Origin: Roseburia_D yibonii
GTDB taxonomy: Bacteria > Bacillota > Clostridia > Lachnospirales > Lachnospiraceae
Assembly (NCBI RefSeq): GCF_014297335.1
Contig: NZ_JACOQH010000005.1
Location: 150,623 to 214,622 of the forward strand
DNA: 64,000 bases
Reading direction: 5' to 3'
Numbering within the stretch: the stretch's first letter is position 1; the number at the start of each line of letters is the position of its first letter. Shown here in pieces: positions 8,907 through 16,850 of this stretch. Made by a program: the position numbers and the translations under genes. The notes below the pieces were generated by a model. That model was given only the letters and a program-made list of their open reading frames with translations, was not told the DNA's origin and made no database searches.

Positions 8907-9821
8907 TCAGTTTGAAAACATCTTCTCTCTTTCCAGTTTTTTCGGGATCCGTTCCCGGATCACATCCCGGATCAGTTCCTGTTCCACCGGATCAAAGGAT
9001 TTGTTGACAATGCCCATCGCAAGTGCGCAGTTTGCCTCAAGCCCATGTTCCATCAGTGTCACCGCATCCAGCAATCCACGCAGATCCAGCGCCTTGGTGG
9101 AAATTTCACCGCTCTCACATTTTTTCTGGATATCAAAGAAAAGTTCGGTAAACTGGCCGGCGTATTTTTCCTTCAGTTTCGGGAACTGACTGCTTAACAG
9201 CCGGTTCAGATAGGCATCGGAGATCTGTGGCATCGCGATGACGACAAAACGGGATGCAAGCGCCTCGTTCAGCTCTCTGGTTCCCGCGTATCCGTAGTTC
9301 ATTGTCGCGATAAAGCGGGTCGCCCCGGAGAGCGCGATCCTGTCATACCCAGGCACATCAATGACATGTCTAAAATCCAGGATCCCGTGCAGAACCGCAA
9401 GTGCCTCGTTCTTCGCCATATTGATCTCGTCAAGCACACCAAAGCCGCCCTCCGCCGCGCAGCGGTAGACCGGTCCCTCGCGGAATGCCACCTCACCGTT
9501 TTGAAACGTATCGGTTCCGATCAGGGACGCCGCATCCGTATTGATATGAAAAGAAATATCAAATAACGGTCTTGCGAATACCGCCGCGAGATTTTCCGCA
9601 AGCACATTTTTTCCGGTCGCCTTCGGTCCCGTGAGCAGCAGATTCTTTCCGCAGAGTAACGCGACTGCTGCCTCCTCCCATATCTCTTTTCCGTAATACA
9701 GATATTTTGGTTTCGGTATCCGCGCGCACATCTCGTCCGTCACCGAATGTTCTTCCCGAAATTTCAGGATTCCCTCTATGATTTCCGGTTTTACCTGTTC
9801 TTCCCGCAAAAAATCGATCAT
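8907..9821 (-). CDS. MoxR-family AAA+ ATPase
   Basis: 304 residues with a single AAA+ module. Walker A is GPKATGKN at about 65-72 (the usual Ser/Thr after Lys is replaced by Asn, as in several CobS/NorQ-like members). Walker B is GVLDEIN with Asp130-Glu131, and sensor 1 is in FIATMNYGYAG. An arginine-finger region follows (LNEALASRFVV). The MoxR/NorQ/CobS group remodels or activates partner enzymes together with VWA proteins, one of which is encoded immediately downstream. Start ATG at 9821 behind AAGGGGAT; promoter at 9852-9879. The role is inferred from the family; no specific target can be named. Confidence 0.85.
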   Translation of the reverse strand: MIDFLREEQVKPEIIEGILKFREEHSVTDEMCARIPKPKYLYYGKEIWEEAAVALLCGKNLLLTGPKATGKNVLAENLAAVFARPLFDISFHINTDAASLIGTDTFQNGEVAFREGPVYRCAAEGGFGVLDEINMAKNEALAVLHGILDFRHVIDVPGYDRIALSGATRFIATMNYGYAGTRELNEALASRFVVIAMPQISDAYLNRLLSSQFPKLKEKYAGQFTELFFDIQKKCESGEISTKALDLRGLLDAVTLMEHGLEANCALAMGIVNKSFDPVEQELIRDVIRERIPKKLEREKMFSN

Positions 9822-9851
9822 ACCGCATCCCCTTTTTCTCGCTTTTTCTTC

Positions 9852-9879
9852 ATTATATTACATTTTACGGTCTTTGCAA
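9852..9879 (-). promoter_or_regulatory. Sigma-A promoter of the MoxR-VWA-DUF1934 operon
   Basis: TTGCAA (9879-9874), 16-base spacer, TATAAT (9857-9852), about 30 bases before the MoxR start codon. Confidence 0.65.
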
Positions 9880-9922
9880 GATATGAGGGGTTCGTTTTTA
9901 TTATAATTTTATTGTAAAGAAT

Positions 9923-10546
9923 TTAACGATCCTTATTTAAAAATGTCAGATATTTAAACGATACCTCATAGTTTTTGTTTTCCATCAAAGAGGCATATTC
10001 TTCCGGTGTGAGCGCCTGCTCGAGCGCCTCCTTCGCCTCCCTGTCAACGACTTCATATTCTTCCCCGGAAAAGCACATGTTCGGATACATCACACACCAC
10101 CAGTTATGCCCCTCTCCCGCTCCGATCACCAGATTCAACGCCTCATAGGTTCCCGCGGGAAAGGTATACGCGCCATAGGTCTTGACCGGAAATTTTGCAT
10201 CCCCGAGCTGTGCCGTCACGGTATAATCATAGCCCTCCTCACGGATCACTTCCTCTGCGGCCGCTGTGATCTTTTGCATGTTTTCTTCTACGATCCGTTC
10301 GCAGTCTTCCACATCCGACGCCTCTTTCATCTTCGGCGCCATATAGCTTCCCACCGCATCCCTCACTTTTAATTTCAGAGCCTGATCCTCTTCGCTGTCG
10401 CTGTTTGCCAGCACATGGAACCGCAATACCCGTTTTGCGATATCCTCCTGATAACTTCTATGTATATAGCAGGTTTTTCCAAAATACGCTGCCACAAGCA
10501 GGCTTGCCATGAGCACACGGCACAGCACTTTTTTTGTCTGATCCAT
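9923..10546 (-). CDS. spoIIR: Stage II sporulation protein R
   Basis: SpoIIR is made in the forespore and secreted into the intermembrane space, where it triggers SpoIIGA to process pro-sigma-E. The 207-residue reading has an N-terminal membrane/signal segment (about 6-23) and the family pattern LRFHVLANSDSEEDQALKLKVRDAV, then GEGHNWWCVMYPNMCF near the middle. I chose the ATG at 10546 because GGAGGAT sits 7 bases upstream. An earlier in-frame ATG at 10639 adds a basic 31-residue leader without a convincing ribosome-binding site. It follows gerC on the same strand, so it may be expressed both from the germination operon and from its own promoter (see 10613-10641). Confidence 0.9.
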   Translation of the reverse strand: MDQTKKVLCRVLMASLLVAAYFGKTCYIHRSYQEDIAKRVLRFHVLANSDSEEDQALKLKVRDAVGSYMAPKMKEASDVEDCERIVEENMQKITAAAEEVIREEGYDYTVTAQLGDAKFPVKTYGAYTFPAGTYEALNLVIGAGEGHNWWCVMYPNMCFSGEEYEVVDREAKEALEQALTPEEYASLMENKNYEVSFKYLTFLNKDR

Positions 10547-10612
10547 TTTCCCATCCTCCGGCATTTTTATTTTCCGGCGGTCACGGGATCGCTCCCGCCC
10601 GCCTTCTTTTTT

Positions 10613-10641
10613 CATTATTGCCGTTTTTTTTCGTTTCATTC
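10613..10641 (-). promoter_or_regulatory. Possible sigma-F-type promoter for spoIIR
   Basis: Minus strand GAATG (10641-10637), 14-base spacer and GGCAATAATG (10622-10613). The second element fits the sigma-F -10 pattern GGNNANANTR known from B. subtilis, and the first fits a loose GHATR -35. The spacing is one or two bases short, so this is tentative. It also overlaps the rejected upstream ATG of spoIIR. Confidence 0.35.
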
Positions 10642-10650
10642 ACCGGTTCT

Positions 10651-11736
10651 TTATTTTGTGTCCACAAGTGTGACCTCTGACTTTACCTCATAGTTAATAA
10701 CCGCGTCATAATGTGTCTTATCCCCGGCATACCTGTCATAGAGCGACCGGTCCGATCCGCCGAGCTTGCGGAAGCTGTCGGCCAGATCCACACCCTTTTC
10801 ATCCTGCGCCGCGCAAAGCGTCTCTTTTAGTACCTCCGTCAGTTTCCGGTTTGTCTGCGCTTCCAGTTCCTCTCTTTTCTCACTGTCTGCGCACATTCCG
10901 TTCATCAAAGCCGCCTCACTTTTTACGGTCAGAATAAGCTGTGGTTTTCCACGATACGTTGTGATCTCATAACTGCAGTCCGGTGCGTCCAGTTTTATGA
11001 TCTCCCCGCCGGAAAGTTTGACGGAAAAACTGCGCAGTTTGTTTTCCGCCAAAAGTCCCACCAGCGCATCCTGCATATCTAACGTTCCGACCGGTTTAAA
11101 ATCCCGGGACACATAAAATTCCGAGATCGCCGGTATCCCGCCATTTTCACTGAGCACCGGCAAAAACAGCACGGAATTGCGGTTATAGTATTCGTTATAG
11201 AGATCTCCGAGCGTTGGCATCGCGTGCGTTTTGTATACGGTCGATCCGGTCACCATATCCTCTAAAAAAGTTCCGACCGGTTCATTTAACCCACCGTTCA
11301 GTGAAAGAATGTCCGAGGCATCCGGGCTTGCCACAAATACCAGCGTATTCCGCGCGAAGTTTTCCTGGCTGACCGCAAATTCTAAAAACTGCTCCAGTGC
11401 GTTTTCATTTTCCAGGAAATCCATTCCGAACACGAGCACCTTTAAATGATTGTAGTCGAGGGAATTTTCACTGTCTGCCTCATAGGTCTGCCACGCCTCG
11501 TAATACGAGTCCGCCACCACACGAAACGATTCCCCCTCGTCACTTTTTGCTTTTTCATCCGCGATCTCCGAGAGCTGCGGAAAATAGAACGCAACGCTGC
11601 ATCCGCTGCCCGTCTCATCGATCCCGATGGCAAGCGGGAAGCTGCGATCCTCCAATTCCCGCGTGTTGCACCCAGCAAGCGGAAGCGCCGCAGAAAGGAG
11701 AAACGCGATACACAGATATCTTTTTATCTTTTTCAT
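10651..11736 (-). CDS. gerC: Ger(x)C family spore germination lipoprotein
   Basis: C subunit of a GerA-type germinant receptor, a lipoprotein on the outer face of the inner spore membrane. 361 residues; signal peptide with lipobox LAGC (Cys about 23), followed directly by N-T-R-E-L-E-D, typical of Ger(x)C proteins. The conserved region PLAIGIDE follows at about 33-40, and the C-terminal domain has the family's alternating helices and strands. Its ATG overlaps the stop of gerB (11733-11736), so translation is coupled. Order gerA-gerB-gerC is the classical one. The specific germinant cannot be deduced. Confidence 0.9.
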   Translation of the reverse strand: MKKIKRYLCIAFLLSAALPLAGCNTRELEDRSFPLAIGIDETGSGCSVAFYFPQLSEIADEKAKSDEGESFRVVADSYYEAWQTYEADSENSLDYNHLKVLVFGMDFLENENALEQFLEFAVSQENFARNTLVFVASPDASDILSLNGGLNEPVGTFLEDMVTGSTVYKTHAMPTLGDLYNEYYNRNSVLFLPVLSENGGIPAISEFYVSRDFKPVGTLDMQDALVGLLAENKLRSFSVKLSGGEIIKLDAPDCSYEITTYRGKPQLILTVKSEAALMNGMCADSEKREELEAQTNRKLTEVLKETLCAAQDEKGVDLADSFRKLGGSDRSLYDRYAGDKTHYDAVINYEVKSEVTLVDTK

Positions 11737-12818
11737 GCACTCCGCCTTCTTTCCGCAGACAGATATGCTATGACCGGGATCAAAATGACCGCCGGCGTTC
11801 CCACATACCAGAGGAATTTAAAATATAAGCCCTCCGCCCACGCGGTCCGGTAGAACATGCCGGAAATCCCGTAGACCGCCGCCGTCACGCCAAGCAGGAC
11901 AAGAAATTTTTTTCCGGTATGAAAGATCTGGGTCAGCGCTGTCTGCGCATAGAAAAGCCCGGTGCAAAGAAACGCGAACAGCGTAAAAAACCAGATCGCG
12001 ACCATAAACGCGTCCTGCCGCTTCAAGAAGCCGCCCGGCAGATCTACCATACTCATAAGCGTGACAACCGGAAAGCGCTGTCTGCCAAGCGCTTTTTCCT
12101 GAAATATCCCAAGCAGGATCAAAAACATTGCCACATTGATCGTAAAATGAAACGCAGCCGCCTGTCTTGCCGCCACCACAATCTGTGCCTTCTTCGTGGC
12201 ATATCCCACCAAAAAGGGCAGCAAAAAGATCACACCGGAAAAGATCACGACCAGATAGATCCCCTCCACCACCGGAAGCGCACCTGCCACAAAGACCGGT
12301 GTCCAGTAATCCGTATTCCACTGAAACATCGCGAGAAACAGCATCAGAAAAAGCGGCACCATCAAAAACCAGAACAGCAGCTCATATACCCTGGCTCTTC
12401 CTTCCATTCCCTGATAGATCCCGTACGCTCCGACCAGGCACAGGAAAAACGCGATCAGCCAGAACGATTCCTCTCTTAGCAGGCACTTTTGGATCAGTGA
12501 AGTTTCTGTATACAGTGCATAGGCGCCGAGCAGTATGCAGTATACAAAATACAAAAAAGCAAACACCCAGGAAAGGAACGTGCCACAGCTGCGCTTTAAA
12601 TATTCCATGTAACCGCACGGCATGCGCCGGTGCAGTTTCTCCAGAAAAACGAGGTAGCACAGCAGAAGCACCCAGGCTCCGAAAATACTGAATATTCCAT
12701 CCTTTCCCACATACTTTGCCAGAAGCACCGGCAGCAGAAGTGTGTTGATCCCGAACAGATCATAGATCAACAGGCGTCTGATCTGACGCTTTGAAATTCT
12801 TCCATTTTCCGAAAACAT
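11733..12818 (-). CDS. gerB: GerAB/ArcD/ProY-type spore germination permease
   Basis: B subunit of the germinant receptor, 361 residues with about ten hydrophobic helices spread over the whole length and a short basic N terminus (SKRQIRRLL). GerB proteins belong to the APC superfamily and bind the small-molecule germinant. Start ATG at 12818, directly after the gerA stop at 12821; stop overlaps the gerC start. The helices, length and gene order support the assignment; sequence identity to named receptors was not tested. Confidence 0.88.
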   Translation of the reverse strand: MFSENGRISKRQIRRLLIYDLFGINTLLLPVLLAKYVGKDGIFSIFGAWVLLLCYLVFLEKLHRRMPCGYMEYLKRSCGTFLSWVFAFLYFVYCILLGAYALYTETSLIQKCLLREESFWLIAFFLCLVGAYGIYQGMEGRARVYELLFWFLMVPLFLMLFLAMFQWNTDYWTPVFVAGALPVVEGIYLVVIFSGVIFLLPFLVGYATKKAQIVVAARQAAAFHFTINVAMFLILLGIFQEKALGRQRFPVVTLMSMVDLPGGFLKRQDAFMVAIWFFTLFAFLCTGLFYAQTALTQIFHTGKKFLVLLGVTAAVYGISGMFYRTAWAEGLYFKFLWYVGTPAVILIPVIAYLSAERRRSA

Positions 12819-12820
12819 AA

Positions 12821-14311
12821 CTATCCCTTTCGTTTTAATTTGATGCGCTCTTTCACATGAGCAAAGATCGGTCTGCGGTTCAGATAAATGAGCGGCAGCC
12901 GCAGCATGGAGTCCCGCTCATCGTGATACCCGGTCAGATCGGCACCGACCACCGGCATCAGATACGGGATTCCGAAGCTCTTTAAGTGCGCCAGATGGAT
13001 GAGCACGGTCAGTATGCAGAGCAAAAAGCCGAAAAATCCAAGCCAGGCGCAGAGGAAGATAAAGAAAAACTTTAAGATCCGGAACGCCGTGGCAAATTCC
13101 TCATTCGGGATCGCAAAGGAACAAAGCGCGGTAAATGCCACCACGATCACAACGATCGGACTGACCAGATTTGCCTCGACCGCCGCCTGCCCGATGATCA
13201 GTCCGCCGACGATACCGATCGTATTTCCCATCGCTCCGGGGAGGCGCACGCCGGCTTCCCGCAGGAGTTCAAACGACAGCTCCATCAAGAGCACTTCCAC
13301 GATCGATGGAAACGGAACCCCCTGCCTTGCCGCCGCAAACGATAATAACAGGGGCGTCGGCAAGATCTGCGTGTGGAAATCCATGACCGCCAGATATAAC
13401 CCCGGCAGTGTCATCGCGAAAAAGGACGCAATGTAGCGCAGAAAACGCCCGAGCGAAGCGATCTCAAACCGGTTGTAATAATCATCACTCGTCTGTATAA
13501 ACGAGTTGTAATCGGTCGGCAGGATGAGCGCGACCGGGGAATTGTCACAAAGCAGTACGATTCTGCCCTCCAAAATCGCCATTGCCGCGCGGTCCGGGCG
13601 TTCCGTCGTCTGAAACTGCGGAAACGGGGAATACCATTTCTCCTCCATCAGCTGTTCGATCACGCCGCTGTCCAGTACACCGTCGATCTCGAACGTATCC
13701 AGCCGTTTTTTGATCGTTTCCAGCAAGTCCGGGTAGATCAGATCCTCTATATAAACAAGATCCACGTTGGTCTTTGACCGTACCCCGGCTTTTTTCTCCC
13801 ATACTTTCACACGCGGGGAACGCACCCGTTTCCGCACCAGCGCGGTATTGATCTTGACCGAATCCGAAAATCCCTCATTGGAACCGCGGATGACTTTTTC
13901 GGATTCCGCCTCCGTAACACCCATGCCGGGATACCCTTTATCCGAGACCTTTAACGCATGAGGGTAGCCATCCACAAAGAGTACCGCGTCTCCGGTCAAA
14001 AGTCCGTCCGCCGCCTCCTCATAAGTATCAAACACCGTCACATCGGACAGCCCGAGTCCGTTTTTTTCCAGACACTCATACATTTTTTCTGTCTGCATGC
14101 CGCTGAATGCGTTGAGCATTTTCCCAAGCGCTGACTTTTCAAACAGGACATTTGCCACCGCCACCTCTATGTAGGCAACCAGGCACTCAATATTCTTTTC
14201 TTCTCCCAAAAACATCTGACGCATCTTGATATCCGCGCAGTCCGAAAAGATCTCCTCAAATTTTTTCTTATCCGTCTTAATATTTCCGGTAATCGCTCCT
14301 GCCTGTGGCAT
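12821..14311 (-). CDS. gerA: GerA-type spore germination protein, subunit A
   Basis: 496 residues. The N-terminal ~240 residues are the soluble GerA domain, starting after a short leader with F-x-D-C-x-D-I-K-M-R. The C-terminal half has five or six membrane helices, with family motifs in PTDYNSFIQTSDDYYNRFE and LPGLYLAVMDFHTQILP. I prefer ATG 14311 because GGGGAG lies six bases upstream. An in-frame GTG at 14335 is possible but has no ribosome-binding site. First gene of gerA-gerB-gerC, driven by the forespore-type promoter at 14374-14402. Confidence 0.9.
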   Translation of the reverse strand: MPQAGAITGNIKTDKKKFEEIFSDCADIKMRQMFLGEEKNIECLVAYIEVAVANVLFEKSALGKMLNAFSGMQTEKMYECLEKNGLGLSDVTVFDTYEEAADGLLTGDAVLFVDGYPHALKVSDKGYPGMGVTEAESEKVIRGSNEGFSDSVKINTALVRKRVRSPRVKVWEKKAGVRSKTNVDLVYIEDLIYPDLLETIKKRLDTFEIDGVLDSGVIEQLMEEKWYSPFPQFQTTERPDRAAMAILEGRIVLLCDNSPVALILPTDYNSFIQTSDDYYNRFEIASLGRFLRYIASFFAMTLPGLYLAVMDFHTQILPTPLLLSFAAARQGVPFPSIVEVLLMELSFELLREAGVRLPGAMGNTIGIVGGLIIGQAAVEANLVSPIVVIVVAFTALCSFAIPNEEFATAFRILKFFFIFLCAWLGFFGFLLCILTVLIHLAHLKSFGIPYLMPVVGADLTGYHDERDSMLRLPLIYLNRRPIFAHVKERIKLKRKG

Positions 14312-14340
14312 CCGTATCTCCCCGCTTTCTTTCACATCAT

Positions 14341-14376
14341 AAAAAAGGAGCCAGGCATCTGCCTGTCTCCTTTTAT
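14341..14376 (-). terminator. Terminator of gntR, overlapping the gerA promoter
   Basis: Minus-strand stem AAAGGAGACAGGCA / TGCCTGGCTCCTTT with a two-base loop and six T residues. It lies between gntR (ends 14402) and gerA. The predicted gerA transcript would start inside this hairpin. Confidence 0.82.
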
Positions 14377-14402
14377 GATGTACATTTTTTTATGTTTTAT
14401 AC
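14374..14402 (-). promoter_or_regulatory. Sigma-G/sigma-F type promoter of gerA-gerB-gerC
   Basis: GTATA (14402-14398), 17-base spacer, CATCATA (14380-14374). Both elements match the sigma-G consensus described in B. subtilis (GHATR and CATNHTA). Germinant receptor operons are sigma-G controlled in Bacillus, so the site is in the right place. Confidence 0.7.
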
Positions 14403-15079
14403 TAGATCTTCTGCTTTCTTATAATATTTTTTACAGCCTCCGCCTGATTCTCCACATGACGCTTCATCACCTGGGAAACATGCTCTTTGTCATGCTTCTC
14501 GATCCCGGCATAAAGCTCCTCGTGCTCCTCGATCAGTGACGGGTAACTCTTTTCATCTTTTAAATACTCCACACGGTAGCGGTAAACCTGCTCACGCAGA
14601 TTGTTTAACATGCTCACCAGCTTCTCATTGCCGGTCGCCGTGTAGATCGCGTCATGAAATTCCACATCCGCCTCGGCAATTCTTTTGACATCGCCGCTTC
14701 TTGTGGATTCCTCGAAGTTTTTCATTGCCTGTTTTAACTGTTTTAACTGATCCTCCGTGATCGCGTCACACGCAAGCTGGACTGCCAGTTCATCGAGTGC
14801 CGCGCGAATCTCCAAGGCATCCTCCATGTCCTTTTCTGTCATGCCTGCGACCTGTGCCCCCCGGCGCGGTATCGTCACGGCAAGTCCTTCCTGTTCCAGC
14901 ATCCGGATCGCCTCACGGATCGGTGTACGGCTCACGCCCATCTTTTCCGCAAGCTGTAACTCCATCAGCCGTTCCCCCGGCTTTAATTCTCCTTTTAAGA
15001 TTGCCTCCCGCAATGTACTAAATACCACATCCCGCAGCGGAAGATACGCATTCATATTCAGCTCCAGATCATCCATCAT
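14402..15079 (-). CDS. GntR-family (FadR subfamily) transcriptional regulator
   Basis: 225 residues. N-terminal winged helix-turn-helix at about 12-75 with the GntR signature (LKPGERLMELQLAEKMGVSR, then TPIREAIRMLEQEGL). C-terminal all-helical FCD ligand-binding domain follows (about 85-215), with the metal-ligand-type positions in EADVEFHDAI and the later His residues of HVSQVMKRHVENQ. FadR-type regulators usually respond to a carboxylate metabolite. Start ATG at 15079 with GGAGG eight bases upstream; a second ATG follows immediately. It is 29 bases downstream of ispE and has its own terminator. The target is unknown. Confidence 0.88.
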   Translation of the reverse strand: MMDDLELNMNAYLPLRDVVFSTLREAILKGELKPGERLMELQLAEKMGVSRTPIREAIRMLEQEGLAVTIPRRGAQVAGMTEKDMEDALEIRAALDELAVQLACDAITEDQLKQLKQAMKNFEESTRSGDVKRIAEADVEFHDAIYTATGNEKLVSMLNNLREQVYRYRVEYLKDEKSYPSLIEEHEELYAGIEKHDKEHVSQVMKRHVENQAEAVKNIIRKQKI

Positions 15080-15108
15080 ATGTTTTTCCTCCGTTCCTTC
15101 TCCCTTTT

Positions 15109-15975
15109 TTATAAATTATATGGTCTTGTAATATAAGTCTGCTTCGCAAGCTGTTTACTCCTGATTTCCCGCTCTGCCGCCTCCGCAGCGTCTTTATCGG
15201 AAAAGATGCCGAACACGGTAGGGCCGCTTCCACTCATCATCGCGCCGAGCGCGCCGTTTTTTTGCATCGTCTGCTTGATCGTATCGATCACCGGATACTC
15301 CTTTATCGTCACGGTCTCAAGCAGATTTCCCATATGCCCGGCAAGCGCGGCAAGATCCCGCTTTTTTAAATCCCCGATCAGTCCGTCGATCCCCGGATGC
15401 ACGGTTTGTTCATCCAGAATCAGGTTGTCATAGACAAATTTTGTAGATACCGCAACCGGCGGCTTCGCGATCAGTATCGTACAGGGCGGCATCGCCGGCA
15501 GTGCCGTCAGCTTTTCGCCGATTCCCTCCGCAAGCGCAGTCCCACGCATAATGCAGTACGGCACATCCGCGCCGAGTTTTACCCCGCGCGCCATGAGTTC
15601 TTCTTTGGAGAGCCCGAGCTTTAAGAGCTTATTCATTCCAAAAAGAACTGCCGCCGCATCTGTACTTCCGCCCGCCATGCCTGCCGCTACCGGAATGTAT
15701 TTCTGGATCTCGATCTTTACCCCGGACCGGATCTCAAATTCATCGATCAGAAGTTTCGCCGCCTTATAGGCAAGATTATTTTCATTCGCCGGAAGATAAG
15801 ACAGATTCGTTGAGACCGCAATCTCCGGTTTCTTCGTTATTTTCAAAAAAATACGGTCATACAGATAAATGCTCTGCATGATCATCTTCACCTCATGATA
15901 GCCGTCCTCTCTCACGCCTGTCACATCCAGCCCCAGATTGATTTTTGCCATCGCCCTCAGTTTTAATTCACTCAT
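15109..15975 (-). CDS. ispE: 4-(cytidine 5'-diphospho)-2-C-methyl-D-erythritol kinase
   Basis: GHMP-superfamily kinase of the non-mevalonate isoprenoid (MEP) pathway; phosphorylates CDP-methylerythritol. 288 residues. The N-terminal AKINLGLDVTGVREDGYHEV motif contains the catalytic Lys and His pattern of IspE; the glycine-rich ATP loop is PVAAGMAGGSTDAAA at about 95; the third GHMP motif MMSGSGPTVFGIF lies near residue 255. I start at ATG 15975 behind CAGGAGAA, rather than 23 codons upstream, because the conserved domain begins immediately after. Directly upstream of gntR. Confidence 0.95.
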   Translation of the reverse strand: MSELKLRAMAKINLGLDVTGVREDGYHEVKMIMQSIYLYDRIFLKITKKPEIAVSTNLSYLPANENNLAYKAAKLLIDEFEIRSGVKIEIQKYIPVAAGMAGGSTDAAAVLFGMNKLLKLGLSKEELMARGVKLGADVPYCIMRGTALAEGIGEKLTALPAMPPCTILIAKPPVAVSTKFVYDNLILDEQTVHPGIDGLIGDLKKRDLAALAGHMGNLLETVTIKEYPVIDTIKQTMQKNGALGAMMSGSGPTVFGIFSDKDAAEAAEREIRSKQLAKQTYITRPYNL

Positions 15976-16113
15976 TGTTCTTCTCCTGTACTTTGTATAC
16001 ATTATACTAACATTTTCCCGGAAAAAGTCAATCTTTCCTATCAATGATTTTTATCAAACAGCCGATATAAATAGTAGAATACCAATAGTTTACCATGCCA
16101 AGGAGGGTTATAT

Positions 16114-16761
16114 ATGGATGTAAATGGACTTAACAAATTACAAAACACAGATTATCTTTCAAAGGTTACGGACACTGCTTCTGCTGCAGCCGCAAAGACC
16201 AATACCGCAAAAACGGATGCTTCCTCTGCTGAGGGCGTGATCTACGATAAAAGTTCTTCCACTACAACAGGCACGGACTACAAGACGAACAATGCCGCTC
16301 TGATCCAGAAATTAAAACAGGATTCCGAGAACCGCATCAACCAGTTAAAAGACATTGTAAGCCAGATGATGACCAAGCAGGGAACCGCGATCGGTAAAGC
16401 CGATGACATCTGGAGTTTCCTCGCAAGCGGAGATTTTACCATCGATGAAGCCGCAAAGAAAAAAGCGCAGGAAGAGATCTCTGAGGACGGCTACTGGGGT
16501 GTCAAACAGACCTCTGACCGTATCCTTGATTTTGCAAAGGCACTTTCCGGCAATGATTCTTCCAAAGCGGATCTGCTCTTAGACGCTTTCAAGAAGGGCT
16601 TTAAAGAAGCGACCAAGACCTGGGGCAAGGATCTTCCGGATATCTCCAAGCAGACCTATGATGCCGTTGTCGAAAAATTCGACAAGTGGAAAAACGGCGA
16701 GGACACAACTGCGGACGCGGAACAAAAAGCCGCTCAGGCAGCAGATGCAGATCTGAAATAG
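16114..16761 (+). CDS. Helical protein of unknown function (DUF5610-like pattern)
   Basis: 215 residues, start ATG 16114 with AGGAGG upstream. No signal peptide. The N-terminal ~70 residues are Ala/Ser/Thr-rich and probably disordered. The rest is helical and contains GYWGVKQTSDRILDFAKAL (about 126-144) and a WGKDLPDISKQTYDAV segment. I associate this pattern with Lachnospiraceae proteins annotated as DUF5610 or, misleadingly, hydrogenase-4 component G. The tail is Ala/Asp-rich. It is monocistronic with a terminator at 16793-16841. Function is unknown; the low-complexity ends and helical core suggest a structural or secreted role, which is a guess. Confidence 0.75.
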   Translation: MDVNGLNKLQNTDYLSKVTDTASAAAAKTNTAKTDASSAEGVIYDKSSSTTTGTDYKTNNAALIQKLKQDSENRINQLKDIVSQMMTKQGTAIGKADDIWSFLASGDFTIDEAAKKKAQEEISEDGYWGVKQTSDRILDFAKALSGNDSSKADLLLDAFKKGFKEATKTWGKDLPDISKQTYDAVVEKFDKWKNGEDTTADAEQKAAQAADADLK

Positions 16762-16792
16762 TACCTTCCATTTTCCTCGTCGCTATTACAAA

Positions 16793-16841
16793 AGACAGGC
16801 ATAGCAGGCGTGATAATAACTCCGCCTGCTATGCCTGTTTC
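16793..16841. terminator. Bidirectional terminator between convergent genes
   Basis: Perfect 16-17 bp stem GACAGGCATAGCAGGCG / CGCCTGCTATGCCTGTT. T-rich on the plus side and an A-rich approach for the minus side; it serves the gene at 16114 and glgP. Confidence 0.85.
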
Positions 16842-16850
16842 TTTTATTGT

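Noticed and set aside
11919..12479. 186-codon plus-strand ORF, very basic, inside gerB
   Set aside because: Composition reflects the reverse complement of a membrane-protein gene; no start signals.
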